Assembly: GCA_940671915.1 (NCBI GenBank)
Contig: CALNVZ010003433.1
Coordinates: forward strand, 28,824,367 to 28,888,366
Reading direction: 5' to 3'
Length of the DNA: 64,000 bases
Source of the DNA: Paracentrotus lividus
Lineage: Eukaryota; Echinodermata; Echinoidea; Camarodonta; Echinidae
Numbering within the stretch: the first letter of the stretch is position 1; each line of letters begins with the position of its first letter. Of this stretch, positions 53,301-62,850 are shown in pieces. The position numbers were made by a program, and so were the translations under genes. Under the pieces are notes generated by a model. It searched no databases. It was given only the letters and a program-made list of their open reading frames with translations, and was not told the origin of the DNA.

Positions 53301-56300
53301 CCATCCTCGCAACAAAAAGTTTGTAAAAAACATTGTAAATTATCCACCCACCAATTTCCCCAAGTCAGAAATTGCAAAAATACTGACTTATAAACTTTGT
53401 ATGCAAATATTGATAAAAACCATAACTATAGATATATGCCCATCAGAAAGACAGGAAAAAATATTTCCCCAACTTTTGCTCTTTTAAAAAAAAAATCAAG
53501 GTATTTGCAAAGATTATATGAAAATCTACTAACGTAGTGTACATGTACACTGTAGTACTTTAAACTTTGAAAGATGTATTGACTGGAGTTTGTCATGCAA
53601 ATATTATGAAAAGGGGGTTAAAATATTGAAAATCACCTTCAGTGACTTTCTCTTGGGCCCAGTACGGGACTATGAAGACTTATTACACAGAGTTGACAGT
53701 CCTACTAATTTACTATCTTGTATACTTATCTATCTGATCTACACCCATTATGCACCAATCACATGTACCTGATGTTGGCCATGCTCTGAGAGAGTTCAAG
53801 CTCCTCTGCCGACCTTTGACCCTGGGTCAGCTCCTGGCGTTGCAGCATGGTGAGGCAGTCTTCCAGGCATTCCATTGTGGCTTGAGATGTCGCTTTAAGT
53901 AATAAACAATCCTGGATGGATAATGAAAAAGAGAAGATTAAGAGAGTGAACACAAAGTATGGAATATGACCATTGACCTATGGTCAGTGTTTGGTATTGT
54001 TGGATAGTGAAGCAATCTTCCACATACTCAAATGTGGCTTGGGAGGTCATTTTCACTTTCAATCTAAACTATCATGGATAGACAATAGCCCCATCACACC
54101 AGTGACACCAACCCTGAAACAACACCAAACCAACCAAAATATTACATTACCACAAGTGACAAGCTAGTAGTTGGTTTTGAGTCAGTTTCACTGATGTGAC
54201 TGGGCTATTAAGTAGAGGAAAAAAGAGACTTACAAGGAATATTGTAAGTGACCTTTGATGTAAGATTAGCTCTTGACAATTCACTGTCGTAAGGGAATCT
54301 TGGAGACACACTATTGTACTTTGTTATGTAACTTTCAGTAATTAACAATTCCGGAAGGACATTATAGGGAGATGGAGAGAGAAAGAGAGGGAGAAGGGGG
54401 TGAATTTCGATGAAAGAAGGCCAAACTGGTTAATACATGTAACCTCGACCATTTTTTAAAGTCATATTCTGGTGCACGAGCATAATGAGTCAGTTTCCAG
54501 ATATTCCAAATGAGAAGTCACTATCCATCCTTCAACTACTATTAGTCTTAAATTGTAGCATGATATTCGCATTTCTGAACATTGCTGGATAATAATTTAT
54601 TGCTGTTTTTGTGTCATGTTTAAACTTGAACATGGAAGTTATAAAGCAATGAACATGAAAGAAAGTACAATCTTAAGAGAAATACTCACATGATCTAGAC
54701 TGTTGATGCCTGGTCCAGTGGTAGGTAATGACTGCAAGGGGGGGGGGGGAGGTAAAATACAAATATTCTCATTATTATTTGTTATCTCTTCCTTTGGAAT
54801 CCTCTTGAATACTGAACTCTCTCATTTACCTAACACGACTTGTGATGGAATTACAGTCCTCTCTTGAAATGTTGGTGATGTCTCCTCAAAATCCCCAGAG
54901 CATGTTCTGCCCCTACTTACATAATAATTTTTTTTTTACTCATTGATTCCCGAGTTGTTTTCAGTTCTTCGTAAATTTTGACATACAATGGAAACATATT
55001 ACATGTATCCTTATTCTTTTTTATACAGGGATGTTTTTCCTGGCTGGCATTTCACCAAGTTGTCAGTAGACTACCAACAAGTTTACGAATGACTGGTCAT
55101 CAGTTCTTGTGCTAAAAGATTGACAATTTGATTAGTATATTGCACCCAAGAACATGTTCAAGTCTTTCGTAAAGCAATTTGTAACTTTACGAACAACTTG
55201 GTGAAACACAACTTGTTATTATTCTATGATGATTCTCACCTCTAATCCTTGGACCATGCTCTTCTGTTGTTCTTCGGCTACTATCAGGATGTCTTTGGCA
55301 TTTCTCAGCGATTCTTGCGTTGCTGTCAGTGTGGCCGACATCCTGGGCTGCTTCTGTGTCCCCCCACCTACACCTACATGTGAAGAGACTGAGCTGCGTG
55401 GTGAATTCCTGTGAAGGCTCCACTTGGATGATTTGTGAAGTGACTCGGATGAAGCCGTCAGCGAAGGTTCCCTGAAGTCCTGGAACGAAAAACATATAAG
55501 CAGGTATTGATTTTACTTTTGTATGTGAGGAGACCACGTTTCTGTGGAAGCTCCGATTAAGGACATGTTAAGCGACTCAGATGGAGCCATCAACAAAATA
55601 TAAACAGATACAGTATTGGGTGAACATAACTTACTACTAGTATTTCTATATTTCTATCGGCTCAATAGACCTCAGTCGACTATTAAAGTTGTCTCTCTTT
55701 AGCATGATGTCCAAGGACCTTACTAATCAATTGTCAGTCATGTTCTGATTCAAGCAGATTAATATTTCTGATGAAAAAGCTACTTTACAAAGAAGGTGGT
55801 AGCCAAAAAGTACTATTTTTTTATCTACATATTAATTTATTATTTTTAGTTTTTTTTTTAAAATTTATTTATTTATTTTATTTTATTTTTATTTTATTTT
55901 TTTATTTATTTATTTATTTATTTATTTAATTTATCTATATATTTATTATTATCATTATTATTATTTTTTTTTAATTATTATTATCATTATTATTATTTTT
56001 TTTTTTTGGGGGGGGGGGGTGGTGTTCGTCCATGTCCCCTTGTTAAATACTAAAATCAGTTTCCACATATTTAGCTAATTACAGCTTAAAATGCAGGGTG
56101 AAAGAAAGATGGATGATGCAGGCTGAACTCACCGCCATGATTTCTCTCTGTCTCTGAACGATTGACCTGAGACGACTGACCCAGAGTTGCCTCTCCTTAG
56201 CATCTTGAGCTCGTAATCTGTAGACCTCTCCGTTAGCAGCATTCACCATAAAGGTCTGGGAGTCTTCATCACTAGGAGATACCACAGCTCCCTGAAATAT

Positions 56301-59300
56301 AAATAGATGGAAAGGAATACTGCTTAGATGTGGGTTCAGGAAAGTTTGTTGGTTTATTGGGTTGTAATAGACGTGTCTCAATCAAATATGATTATTTTAA
56401 ACGCCACCATTCAAAGAACGTGTCAGTTCGAGTGTTGAAAATGAGCATTAGTGCTCCACTACATGTAACTCCTGATCCCCATTGTAACATTCATATGAAA
56501 TGGCAAATTTAAGAAATTTTAAAATGATGCATAATATTTCATAAATTGTTTGCTTTAACCAGATAAAAATAGTGCTAGTACCCGTTTTCTTTTTCTTCCA
56601 GGACGTACACTTCAGTAGTTTCTATGAAGGCAACATACATGTACCAAGTATCATACTATACTACATGCCAGATAATACAAATCCCGTCCTTATTCCTTAT
56701 TCGACTTAATAGGAGGGGATTATTCAAATGGTATACAGGGTGTATCAATAAAAACGGGACAGTTTTGAAAAGTCTGTCAAAATTTCGTTTCAAATTATGA
56801 TGTCTATATTTTTATGTTAATAGATGCTCTGAAGTCTTATCTTTCAAATGCCATTTAAAATAATAAGTTTCGTTCATGCTTGAGTGCACACAGAACATTT
56901 TTGTCGGGGGCTCAATTAAAGGCTTGCGCACAAAATGGAAGAAAATGAGAAATACGATCATCAGACTTTTTGCTAATCAGCACACTTACTCTCAATCCTT
57001 TCATTATCTTTGCCATTATTTTCGAATTATGCTATCAAAATTCATTTACAAATCTATTTATTTAATTGAATTAGATTGCTGTTTTGTTTTCTTTTTATTT
57101 TTTCACATGTTCACATGTTATCTTTTGGCATTGAATATTCCTCCGAACTAAAAAAAAAATAATAAAAAAAATGTTGTGAACCCAAGAAAGGGGATTTGGT
57201 TGGTTGGTTGATTATTTGATTGAATGATTGCTTTGTTTGTTCGCCTGTTTGATTGAATGTTTGATTAATGGATTGATTTATTAATTGATCGATTGATTGA
57301 ATGAAAGATTGATAGATTGACCATTTTGAATGATTGATCGTTGGATTAATTCATTGTTTCTTTAAATGATTGCTCGATTGATCGATTACTTTTTAATCGA
57401 TTGTTCAAAATATTTATTAAGTCGTTGGAAGAATCATAGGAAATCGACTCAAGAGACTAACATAATCCTTGATCAGTGAAAAGTAACAATCAATCTGAAT
57501 GGGAGTACCTGATTCAGAACAATGATTCAGAATAAATAATACCCTTTGAATTTAACGAAAGTTTCTTTTTTCCCCTTTTTTTAATCATTTTTTTAAAAAC
57601 CTCCGACAAAAAGTTTCCGTTCGCTCAAGCATGAACGAAACAAAAAAAAGCAATCAATCAATCAATCAATTAAACAATCAATTAAACAACCAACTAAATC
57701 CCCTTTTTATTATGAGTTGACAAAAAATAAGTTTAAAGGAATATTAATTGTAAAAACATAACTTATTAAAATGAAAACAAAAACAAAACAACTAAAGTAA
57801 ATAAATAGCTTTGTAAATGAATTTTAAATCATAATTAGAACAAAAAATGGAAAAGATAAAGAAAGAAATTAGAGGAAGACTGCTGATTAGAAAGAAGTCT
57901 GATGATCGTATTTCTCAATTTTTCCATTTTGTGCGCAAGCCGTTTTTTGAGCCCCTGACAAAAATGTTCTGTGTGTGCTCAAGCATGAACGAAACTTATT
58001 TTTTTTAATTGCATTTGAAAGATAAGACTTCAGAGCATCTATTAACATAAAAATATAGGCATCATGATTTCAAACACAATTTTGACAGACTTTTCAAAAC
58101 TGTCCCGTTTTTATTGATACGCACTGTATAATCTTGCAGCTTTTAATAAGATCAACAGGACAACTCTATGTCAAAGCATAAGTTCTGTCTACCAGATTCT
58201 AAGCAGACAATATGAAAATTGGATTGATTGTAATGATTAAAAACGGACTTACAGACAAGTGAATAGCTCCCCTTGGTTTCTGCTTCTTGCCCTCCTCATT
58301 CTGGACACGCAAGGAAAAAACAAAGCAAAAAAGGTCAATGTCATTTCTGGAGAAAGTAGAGAAATTCACAAGGAGCCCGAGATTTTACATATAGGAGATG
58401 AGGCAATATACATGCATTTCTTTTTTATATTTCATGTACAAGACAAGTTCTCTCTCAATGCTAGAATTTAACAGAGAGTATGTAAAGGCTTAGAAATTTT
58501 CCATCTTTCTCAAATCTCTTCCTTGTTGTTTTCTTTTGATAGGCAAGTCACACTCCATCTATCTACCTTCGTATTGCATAAATTGTATTGTAGAAACTTA
58601 GGGCTATGAGCTCATCAAGATTTGCTTATGAATGCTGTAGCCCTACAGTATAATTGGCCATGCGTTTTGAGGTGGGCCCTTTTCCGTTACATGATATGTT
58701 TTCAAAGAAATCGTACCGTTATTATTTAATAGAGTATTATTCTTATATTTGACACCCTAGATACCCATAAAAGTATACATATTCTGAAAGAGAATTGTCT
58801 GAAGAATTCAAAAATATGTGAAAAAAGGTGGGAAAAAAGTACTTCCAGAAAAATCTTGGCAAAGAAAAAACTAACGACCCTACAAAAAAATAACATGCAT
58901 ATTCGAACTCTTCAAAGTCAGACCTTTCCAACAAAACTTGTTAGGGGTTAGTAGTGGTAAAATAATTTTGCGCGATCATCTTTCCAGCGAAAATTTCAGA
59001 TCGGAAAATTTGGGGAAATATGTGTTATGATGTATATTTACCCCAAAAATATAACTCAGTTTTGCCTTACAACCTTTTGAAGTTACACTAATTACTTGTA
59101 AACACTTAAAACTTCAATAAAATATATTAACAGTTCTTATTGTTGATACAAATGATGCGATCTGGCTTATAGCGAGGGATCGACTTTTCTTGGTTCAAAG
59201 ACATGTGAACAGGTACATGTAAATGCATGTGTATCTCTGGATTAGCTTATATATCATTAATTAGGTTAATTAAGTAACTATTAATGAGTGTAAATTTGAC

Positions 59301-62128
59301 CCACTATTAATTCTCATTAATTACAATCCAATCAAACTGTTTCATGTTATGTTCAATGATATGTATAACTCATTTGTCTAACTGAGAAATAGAAATTTAT
59401 GTTCCCCTCCGTCATCTGCTGTACAAAAATGGGTACTTGGAGTTAATTAATCGTTAATTACTCATAAATAGATTGACCACAGGTATTTTCTTCAGCCTTT
59501 TAGATTAATTCCCTTCAAACTAATACCCAATTTACCCATATAGCATCCATATTCAAAGTTTGACACCAATTTTCAATTTAACCTACCATCTTACTCATTA
59601 AGAGAAATTAATTAATTAGCTTAATTAAGTATCCTTAAGTTCAGATTTGATCCATTTTTACTCATAAATGGATGATATTCCAATTAAACTGTTTAATGTT
59701 TAGGTAATGTGAAGGTAAAAGCTTAATTTGTTAAAGAATAGAAATTTATGCTCCTCCTCCTCCTTCACCATGCAAAAATGGCTACTCAGAGGTTATCAAA
59801 CGCTAATTACTCAAAAACTAATTAACCATTTGCATTTCTTTTACTTTTAACTAATTGCCAGATTAATTCCTTTGATCTTAATACCAAGCATACCCATATA
59901 GCACATGTATTTAGCATTTTATATCATTATTTATCTAGAACTGTGCTTGTCGCACACATGTAACGTCACCACCTATATGGGGGCCCACTATAAAACGCAA
60001 AACTTTATCTCCTCATTGCATTGAAAGCTATGGTTGAATAATGTCATGTTAAATAAATCAATATGGAAAACAATATATCAGATGAAATCAAATCAAACAA
60101 ATAATGAATGTACATGATTGAACTCATCAGACAGAATTAGTGTAAAGTTAACCATATGACGGAAAACATGTAGACCAAAACAGACGGTTCTAGGATAATT
60201 ATCCCCACCAAAAACTACATGTAACCCCGCCATAGGGGATAGTTGTCCTCAGGGGTAATTTTCTGAGGGGTAGTTGCCCTGAAACACAAGCAAAACTTAA
60301 ATAAACAACTCACCAAGAAATATTCCAGGATGCCCCTACTGGGGTCCATCACAAACCAACGATACTGCCATCCTTTCACTACATTAGTGAATTTGTTGAG
60401 CAGACCCTCATATGGCTGCCTGTAATACATGTATGTATGACAAAATGATTAGATTAATTGCATGCAATTGTTTATTAGGCCTAGATATTATCTTTACATT
60501 TTTATGGATATAATTGTTTAAAGAGCTCTACATACATACTTCTTGTACAGTATAGAGTACATCTGCTTACTTTAACTCAATGAAAAGTACAGGTTTTAGA
60601 AATAGCATTAGTATATTTTGATAAAGTAAGCATGATGAATAGACTAAAATCCCTCAAATTTCAGGAAGTAAATTTGGAATCTAAGAAATATAGGAAGGAG
60701 AAACTTATGGACAAATTAGAAATCGATATTACTTTGGGTTTTGAAATATCACCATGAATCTCTCTATTAATATCTTTTAGAAATAAATTTGTGCCCTGAA
60801 ATCTCATTGATATCCCAAAGAAAACTAGTTAGAAATTTTAAAGCCTAAATGTGAGACATATGTACATGTAAGTAAAAATTGAGTATATGAATATAAAAAC
60901 AGCCCAAGTCCATACCTTGGCCAAATTGAGTTAATCATGGGAGGTTGTTCTTTACACGTGAACCCATCTTGTGTATAATTTACAGCACTGAGTTCTTCCC
61001 CAAAATGCCTGAAATGATCGAATAACTATCCAACATCCCCATTGGCTAGACACAAAATGCATTCGGTTTTTCTTGATTTACTCTGAATGGACTGTCATGG
61101 AATTGGGTTGTTTTTATATTCATGAATATATTCAATTACCAATGTCCAGTTATACTAAAACACCAACCAGCACGCTACTCAACTGAACAGATCATATTTC
61201 GTGAGTCTCATTATAAGTGGCATTTATGCGAGAGGAAGTGTATAGCACTGAGAAGCTGATGGGTGATGTTGTATGATATAAATGATACAGAACTGACTTC
61301 TGGTATCTCTTTCTTTTTCACACAAGTCTGTATGTATTTATGTTTTCATTGTGTTAACCTTAAAATGGCTCATGGGGGAGTCAAAGAATTATCATCAGCA
61401 TGAGAGTAAGAGGAAAATAAATGTATGCAGAGTAATGTAATAAAGAAGTCCATCAAACTGGATTATTTTAGAAAATACATGAATGTACAGCATGTATCTG
61501 ATAATCACCTAACAATCTAGTACACAAAAGGCATTTTCTTTGTTAATGAGATAAATAAAATATAGACTTAAGAACAAGGAAAGCTCTTTGTACAGGTTTC
61601 AATGGTGTGTGAATATTCACAATAAAAGGTTTATTTTCTTTCATCAAAATAACCCACTTACTATGGGCAATTAAAGATATATTAAAGAATTTATTCTTTT
61701 CTTCTTTTTTTTGGACACAATCATGGTCAATTCAATTTCAGTAAATTGTAATAAGTTTACATTGCTCAACAAGTATGCTTGAAAGAGAAATTAGAGTATT
61801 CCTTTTCTAATTGGAAAGATATTCATGGTTTAAATGTTGAATGAAAAGTAGATTTGGGGAATGAAATATTTGCAATCATTCAGGTGGGCACACTGTATAA
61901 TTATAAACTGCACGAACAGAATGTTGCATTCGTGGGGGGAACAATATATATGTGAAATGCATGATTACTATTATCGTACATTCAACTTACAGCAATTATA
62001 ACCTTGCGCCCCTGCAAGGTTGCAATTGCCTTAAGATGAATGTACAAACCTTTAGTGTTAATTGAAGAAAAAAAAACAGAGATATAAATGAATGACATTT
62101 CTCACCTGAACACGTCCTCATCCTCCAT
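38185..62128 (-). CDS. OSBPL11: ORP10/ORP11-type oxysterol-binding-protein-related protein, whole gene (18 coding exons)
   Basis: Eighteen exons with GT donors and AG acceptors join in phase into 2187 nt, 728 residues plus stop; human ORP11 is about 750. A PH domain covers about residues 40-135. A linker with coiled-coil potential covers about 145-285, an acidic segment about 340-355, and the lipid-binding ORD about 360-715. ORD hallmarks are visible: [13 protein letters not shown] (from about 383), [11 protein letters not shown] (about 442-452) and the signature EQVSHHPP (497-504). Family members exchange PI4P for phosphatidylserine or other lipids at ER-Golgi or endosomal contacts; the PH domain helps membrane targeting. 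No FFAT motif was seen, as in vertebrate ORP10/11. Segments such as [33 protein letters not shown] and [13 protein letters not shown] are closest to ORP11, with ORP10 next, so it may be the single invertebrate ancestor of both. The identification comes from memory of the family, not from a search. Confidence 0.95.
38913..39074 (-). CDS. OSBPL11: ORP exon 17, ORD C-terminal helices
   Basis: 54 codons including [20 protein letters not shown] and [15 protein letters not shown], matching KKRVRPLEKQxPxESRRLWKNVTxxLRxxxIxxATEHK of ORP11. Acceptor TTTCCAG, donor TAT|GTGAGT, phase 0. Confidence 0.96.
40119..40235 (-). CDS. OSBPL11: ORP exon 16, ORD barrel
   Basis: It encodes [20 protein letters not shown] then [19 protein letters not shown]. 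The GEWNGxLEF and PFYGGKxHR elements are conserved ORP landmarks. Acceptor GTTTCAG, donor ACA|GTAAGT, phase 0. Confidence 0.97.
40816..40976 (-). CDS. OSBPL11: ORP exon 15, ORD barrel
   Basis: It encodes [35 protein letters not shown] and [15 protein letters not shown]. These are nearly superposable on ORP10/11 (LEHGEEYxFxxPxAYxRSILTxPWVELGGKV). Acceptor CTTCACAG, donor AAG|GTAATA, exit phase 0. Confidence 0.97.
41103..41323. mobile_element. MITE with TACTGTRTAA ends and TTTCGCGA words
   Basis: The left end TACTGTGTAAAG and the complement of the right end, TACTGTATAAG, match. Between them are repeated TTTTCGCGATTTTGG / CGCGAAAACAAAGTCATC stretches in inverted orientation. 221 bp, in ORP intron 14. 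Confidence 0.7.
41372..41482 (-). CDS. OSBPL11: ORP exon 14, ORD barrel
   Basis: It encodes [20 protein letters not shown] then [17 protein letters not shown], matching the family pattern FYxECxxKxxCxNxxVWTKSKFxGMSxGV. Acceptor TTTCTAG, donor GAAT|GTAAGT, exit phase 1. Confidence 0.96.
41695..41720. mobile_element. second transposon-end-like word (TACAGTCCGCTCTCATTATA)
   Basis: A near copy of the word at 36435-36460, here in ORP intron 13. Only one end is visible. Confidence 0.4.
41922..42126 (-). CDS. OSBPL11: ORP exon 13, ORD core with SHHPP signature
   Basis: It starts [20 protein letters not shown], passes through a Ser/Gly-rich insertion of variable type, and ends [14 protein letters not shown]. 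The Lys-Pro-Tyr-Asn-Pro and Ser-His-His-Pro-Pro elements line the PI4P site in ORP structures. Acceptor CTGCAG, donor CCTG|GTGAGT, exit phase 1. Confidence 0.98.
42446..42631. mobile_element. second TACTG-ended CGCGAA MITE, abutting exon 12 donor
   Basis: Starts TACTGCACAA and ends GCGTATACAGTA. Inside are TTTTCGCGAATTTCC and CTCGCAAAATCGC. It is related to the 41103-41323 element but more diverged. It ends about 12 nt past the exon 12 splice donor. Confidence 0.6.
42644..42725 (-). CDS. OSBPL11: ORP exon 12, ORD
   Basis: It encodes [20 protein letters not shown] then SFHVGRK, matching the RMxxFVEYYLxxFHEGRK segment of ORP10/11. Acceptor CCCTCAG, donor AAG|GTGAGA, exit phase 0. A small mobile element ends about 12 nt beyond the donor. 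Confidence 0.94.
43466..43551 (-). CDS. OSBPL11: ORP exon 11, ORD lid region
   Basis: It encodes [20 protein letters not shown] followed by MALPHMFAR. This is the conserved LPTFIL..RSxLE element that closes the lipid pocket in ORP structures. Acceptor TTTCAG, donor CACG|GTAGG, exit phase 2. Confidence 0.95.
44064..44191 (-). CDS. OSBPL11: ORP exon 10, acidic segment and start of ORD
   Basis: It encodes an acidic run ([20 protein letters not shown]) followed by [21 protein letters not shown]. The second part is nearly identical to human ORP10/11 at the start of the lipid-binding domain. Donor AAA|GTAAGT, exit phase 0. Confidence 0.96.
44307..44444. mobile_element. palindromic MITE
   Basis: CCCCTGCGTGAATGCCGC on the left pairs imperfectly with GCATGGTTTTCACGCAGCGG on the right. 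Inner GATCCCCTATT and AATAGGAGGGGATT words also pair. About 138 bp, in ORP intron 9. The inner word AATAGGAGGGGATTA recurs at about 56709. Confidence 0.6.
44621..45270. mobile_element. 650-bp DNA-transposon-like element, ATAAGGGAGTTTCCAG ends
   Basis: The first 20 nt, ATAAGGGAGTTTCCAGATAC, and the complement of the last 20 differ at one position. No coding capacity. A clear target duplication was not seen. In ORP intron 9. Confidence 0.75.
45583..45740 (-). CDS. OSBPL11: ORP exon 9, disordered linker
   Basis: 158 nt from acceptor CTCCACAG to donor CCCCAT|GTAAGT. Phases 2 in and 1 out both match the neighbouring exons. The peptide is Pro/Thr/Asn-rich (for example [20 protein letters not shown]) and, as expected for this fast-evolving linker, has no clear counterpart. 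It follows the 8 kb intron 8. Confidence 0.75.
47460..47562 (+). mobile_element. 3' tail of a SINE, ending in (ATT)n
   Basis: CACTCCACAGAGTGGATTTG followed by GCGCATTACAAATCATATAT and a (TTA)n run is the usual 3' tail of tRNA-derived SINEs with a terminal GCGC..TAxAAAT motif. No head was found upstream. Confidence 0.5.
47779..48028. mobile_element. 250-bp MITE flanked by TA
   Basis: Arms of 38 nt (TGAAGAGATTCATTCCAAAA... and its complement) differ at one position. TA lies directly outside on both sides (47777-47778, 48029-48030). This fits a Tc1/mariner-type target, although other superfamilies also use TA. Confidence 0.8.
48129..49158. mobile_element. hAT-like non-autonomous element, CAGAGATGCCAACCC ends
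   Basis: Inverted ends CAGAGATGCCAACCCTTA and CTGTAGGGTTGGCATCTCTG are continued by TTAGAAATTAGAA and its complement. The flanks GTAAGAGG and GTAAGACA match at 6 of 8 bases, as expected for an old 8-bp duplication, and CAGAG fits hAT ends. Inside, GTGAGTGACACGACA occurs four times. A second inner inverted pair, CATGTGGTCATATTCAAAC (about 48339-48357) against 49084-49102, lengthens the palindrome. Confidence 0.75.
50713..52170. mobile_element. 1.46 kb hairpin element with arms near 550 bp
   Basis: Left arm 50713-51263 and right arm about 51615-52170 are inverted copies with only scattered differences. A 350-bp unique spacer lies between them. Ends GGGTCATTCCATGCCAATTC against GGGTTATTCCATGCCAATTC, flanked on both sides by GTAA (50709-50712, 52171-52174), a probable 4-bp duplication. 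No transposase is recognisable. Confidence 0.88.
53769..53911 (-). CDS. OSBPL11: ORP exon 8, predicted coiled-coil segment
   Basis: It begins [20 protein letters not shown] and continues to SQSMANI. This matches the DLLxLKATSxATxxCLxxCxxxLQ helix of ORP10/11, the region reported to mediate pairing with ORP9. Acceptor CATCCAG, donor ATCAG|GTACAT, exit phase 2. Confidence 0.93.
54690..54731 (-). CDS. OSBPL11: ORP exon 7
   Basis: 42-nt micro-exon encoding [14 protein letters not shown], matching the CLPTSGxLSSLDQ segment of ORP11. Acceptor CCCTTGCAG, donor CAT|GTGAGT, phase 0. Confidence 0.88.
55240..55479 (-). CDS. OSBPL11: ORP exon 6, Ser-rich linker and helical segment
   Basis: 80 codons from acceptor GTTCCAG to donor GAG|GTGAGA, phase 0. 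The first part is Ser/Arg-rich and low in complexity ([18 protein letters not shown]), probably disordered. The end, [20 protein letters not shown], is a helical segment matching the VREMMxxxEGQQ region of ORP10/11. A different frame is also open across this exon but has no similarity to the family. Confidence 0.88.
55850..56020. repeat. (TTTA)n/(TTA)n microsatellite with a G run
   Basis: Degenerate TTTA, TTTTA and TTA units end in about 13 T and 12 G. It lies within ORP intron 5, about 110 bp beyond the exon 5 donor. Confidence 0.85.
56133..56291 (-). CDS. OSBPL11: ORP exon 5, second half of PH domain
   Basis: 53 codons running from [20 protein letters not shown] through [15 protein letters not shown] to QREIMA. 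This includes the C-terminal PH helix with its conserved tryptophan. Acceptor TTTCAG, donor GCG|GTGAGT, phase 0. It is one of the best-conserved stretches against human ORP11. Confidence 0.96.
56736..58126. mobile_element. 1.39 kb TA-flanked nested-hairpin element
   Basis: The left arm starts CAGGGTGTATCAATAAAAAC and the right arm ends GATACGCACTG. The arms match inverted for about 250 bp (through CAGACTTTTTGCTAATC and AGAAAGAAGTCTGATGATC). TA lies on both sides (56734-56735, 58127-58128), as for Tc1/mariner-type insertions. Inside is a second inverted pair: a GATT-rich stretch at 57185-57410 against CAATCAATCAAT at 57648-57705. The word CAAGCATGAACGAAAC occurs three times. In ORP intron 4, about 126 bp beyond the exon 4 donor. 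Confidence 0.85.
58253..58300 (-). CDS. OSBPL11: ORP exon 4, PH domain
   Basis: 48-nt exon encoding [16 protein letters not shown]. It matches the NEQSxxQKPRGxxxL segment of vertebrate ORP10/11 between PH strands 3 and 4. Acceptor GTCCAG, donor TCT|GTAAGT, phase 0 on both sides. Confidence 0.93.
60314..60419 (-). CDS. OSBPL11: ORP exon 3, first half of PH domain
   Basis: It encodes [20 protein letters not shown] followed by [15 protein letters not shown], the beta1-beta3 part of a PH domain. This is very close to ORP9/10/11 (GxLxKxTNxxxGWQxRxFVL). Acceptor ATTACAG, donor TTG|GTGAGT, exit phase 0. Confidence 0.95.
60916..61008 (-). CDS. OSBPL11: ORP exon 2, possible cassette exon
   Basis: 93 nt between acceptor TTTCAG and donor AAG|GTATGG, open in the required frame. 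It encodes about 31 residues ([15 protein letters not shown]... ...MINSIWP) just before the PH domain. Entry and exit phases are both 2, so inclusion or skipping leaves the frame intact. I do not recognise this peptide from vertebrate ORP10/11, whose N-termini differ, so it rests on splice signals and phase alone. Confidence 0.6.
62106..62128 (-). CDS. OSBPL11: ORP exon 1 (start codon, MEDEDVF)
   Basis: It encodes MEDEDVF plus two bases, then the donor AG|GTGAG. The ATG has G at +4, and an in-frame TAA five codons upstream fixes it as the first possible start in this exon. The exit phase (2) fits exon 2, and also exon 3 directly. A polypyrimidine-poor but plausible acceptor (GGATTACAG) about 37 nt upstream suggests that untranslated leader exons may exist further right. 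Confidence 0.75.
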
Positions 62129-62598
62129 GAAAGAAACTCTTTATAAAAACCTGGTGTCAAAAATCTGTAATCCAAGATAAAATTATAAAGGAACTGTCAA
62201 CATCATAGGCCAGTCCTGGGAAAATGAAGTGCAGACTTGGTTTTAAAAAAAAAGGAGCTTGTTGAAACCATTTTGAAGTAAAAATGCTTTTAGAATCAAA
62301 AGGATTACTCAAGATACTGGTCAATTTATTTTCATTTCCATTTAACTAAAATCAGACAAAGAATCGACATTAAAATTTAATAGGCCAGAACTTTGAAAAA
62401 AACTATGTACATGTACACTTTCAACACAAATTTTCATGGGGTCTTAAACTCTTGCAAACAATGGTAATACCCCACATTCAGAAACATCTGTATACCAGGC
62501 TGTATCTAAATAGCATGGCTGCATGTTGGCCTAATGATTGCTGAGGAAACTTCTCTAGAATAGTTAGCTACAATGTAAACCAGGCATGGTGATCAAGG

Positions 62599-62796
62599 CA
62601 GGCCGCTACAAAAAAATTATTTTTCACTTGCCCTATTGGGCAAGTGAAATTTTTTTTTGCTTGCCCAAGAGGAAAAAACACTTGCCCAAATTTTATTTTC
62701 ATTTTCTTTGTTTAAAGATATTTTTGAGTAGCAATATCATCTCATAAATGTCTACAAACAAAGAGCCTAAAAGACAAAAGCACCACTAAATTTGGA

Positions 62797-62850
<54 letters not shown>

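Larger units (their letters stand above)
45741..53768. other. ORP intron 8 (8 kb)
   Basis: The largest ORP intron. It holds a SINE tail, three DNA-transposon-like elements (47779-48028, 48129-49158, 50713-52170), microsatellite and otherwise plain AT-rich sequence. The open frame at 53116-53487 has no recognisable feature. Confidence 0.8.

Noticed and set aside
53116-53487. 123-codon plus-strand open frame in ORP intron 8
   Set aside because: Lys/Ile/Tyr-rich as expected from AT-rich sequence; no motif or partner exon.
55187-55537. 116-codon minus-strand open frame over ORP exon 6
   Set aside because: It is an alternative frame; the frame joined by splice phase gives the family-like [18 protein letters not shown] segment.
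38185-62128. Assignment to OSBPL9 or OSBP
   Set aside because: The PH segment [20 protein letters not shown] and tail [14 protein letters not shown] follow ORP10/11, and no FFAT motif is seen.
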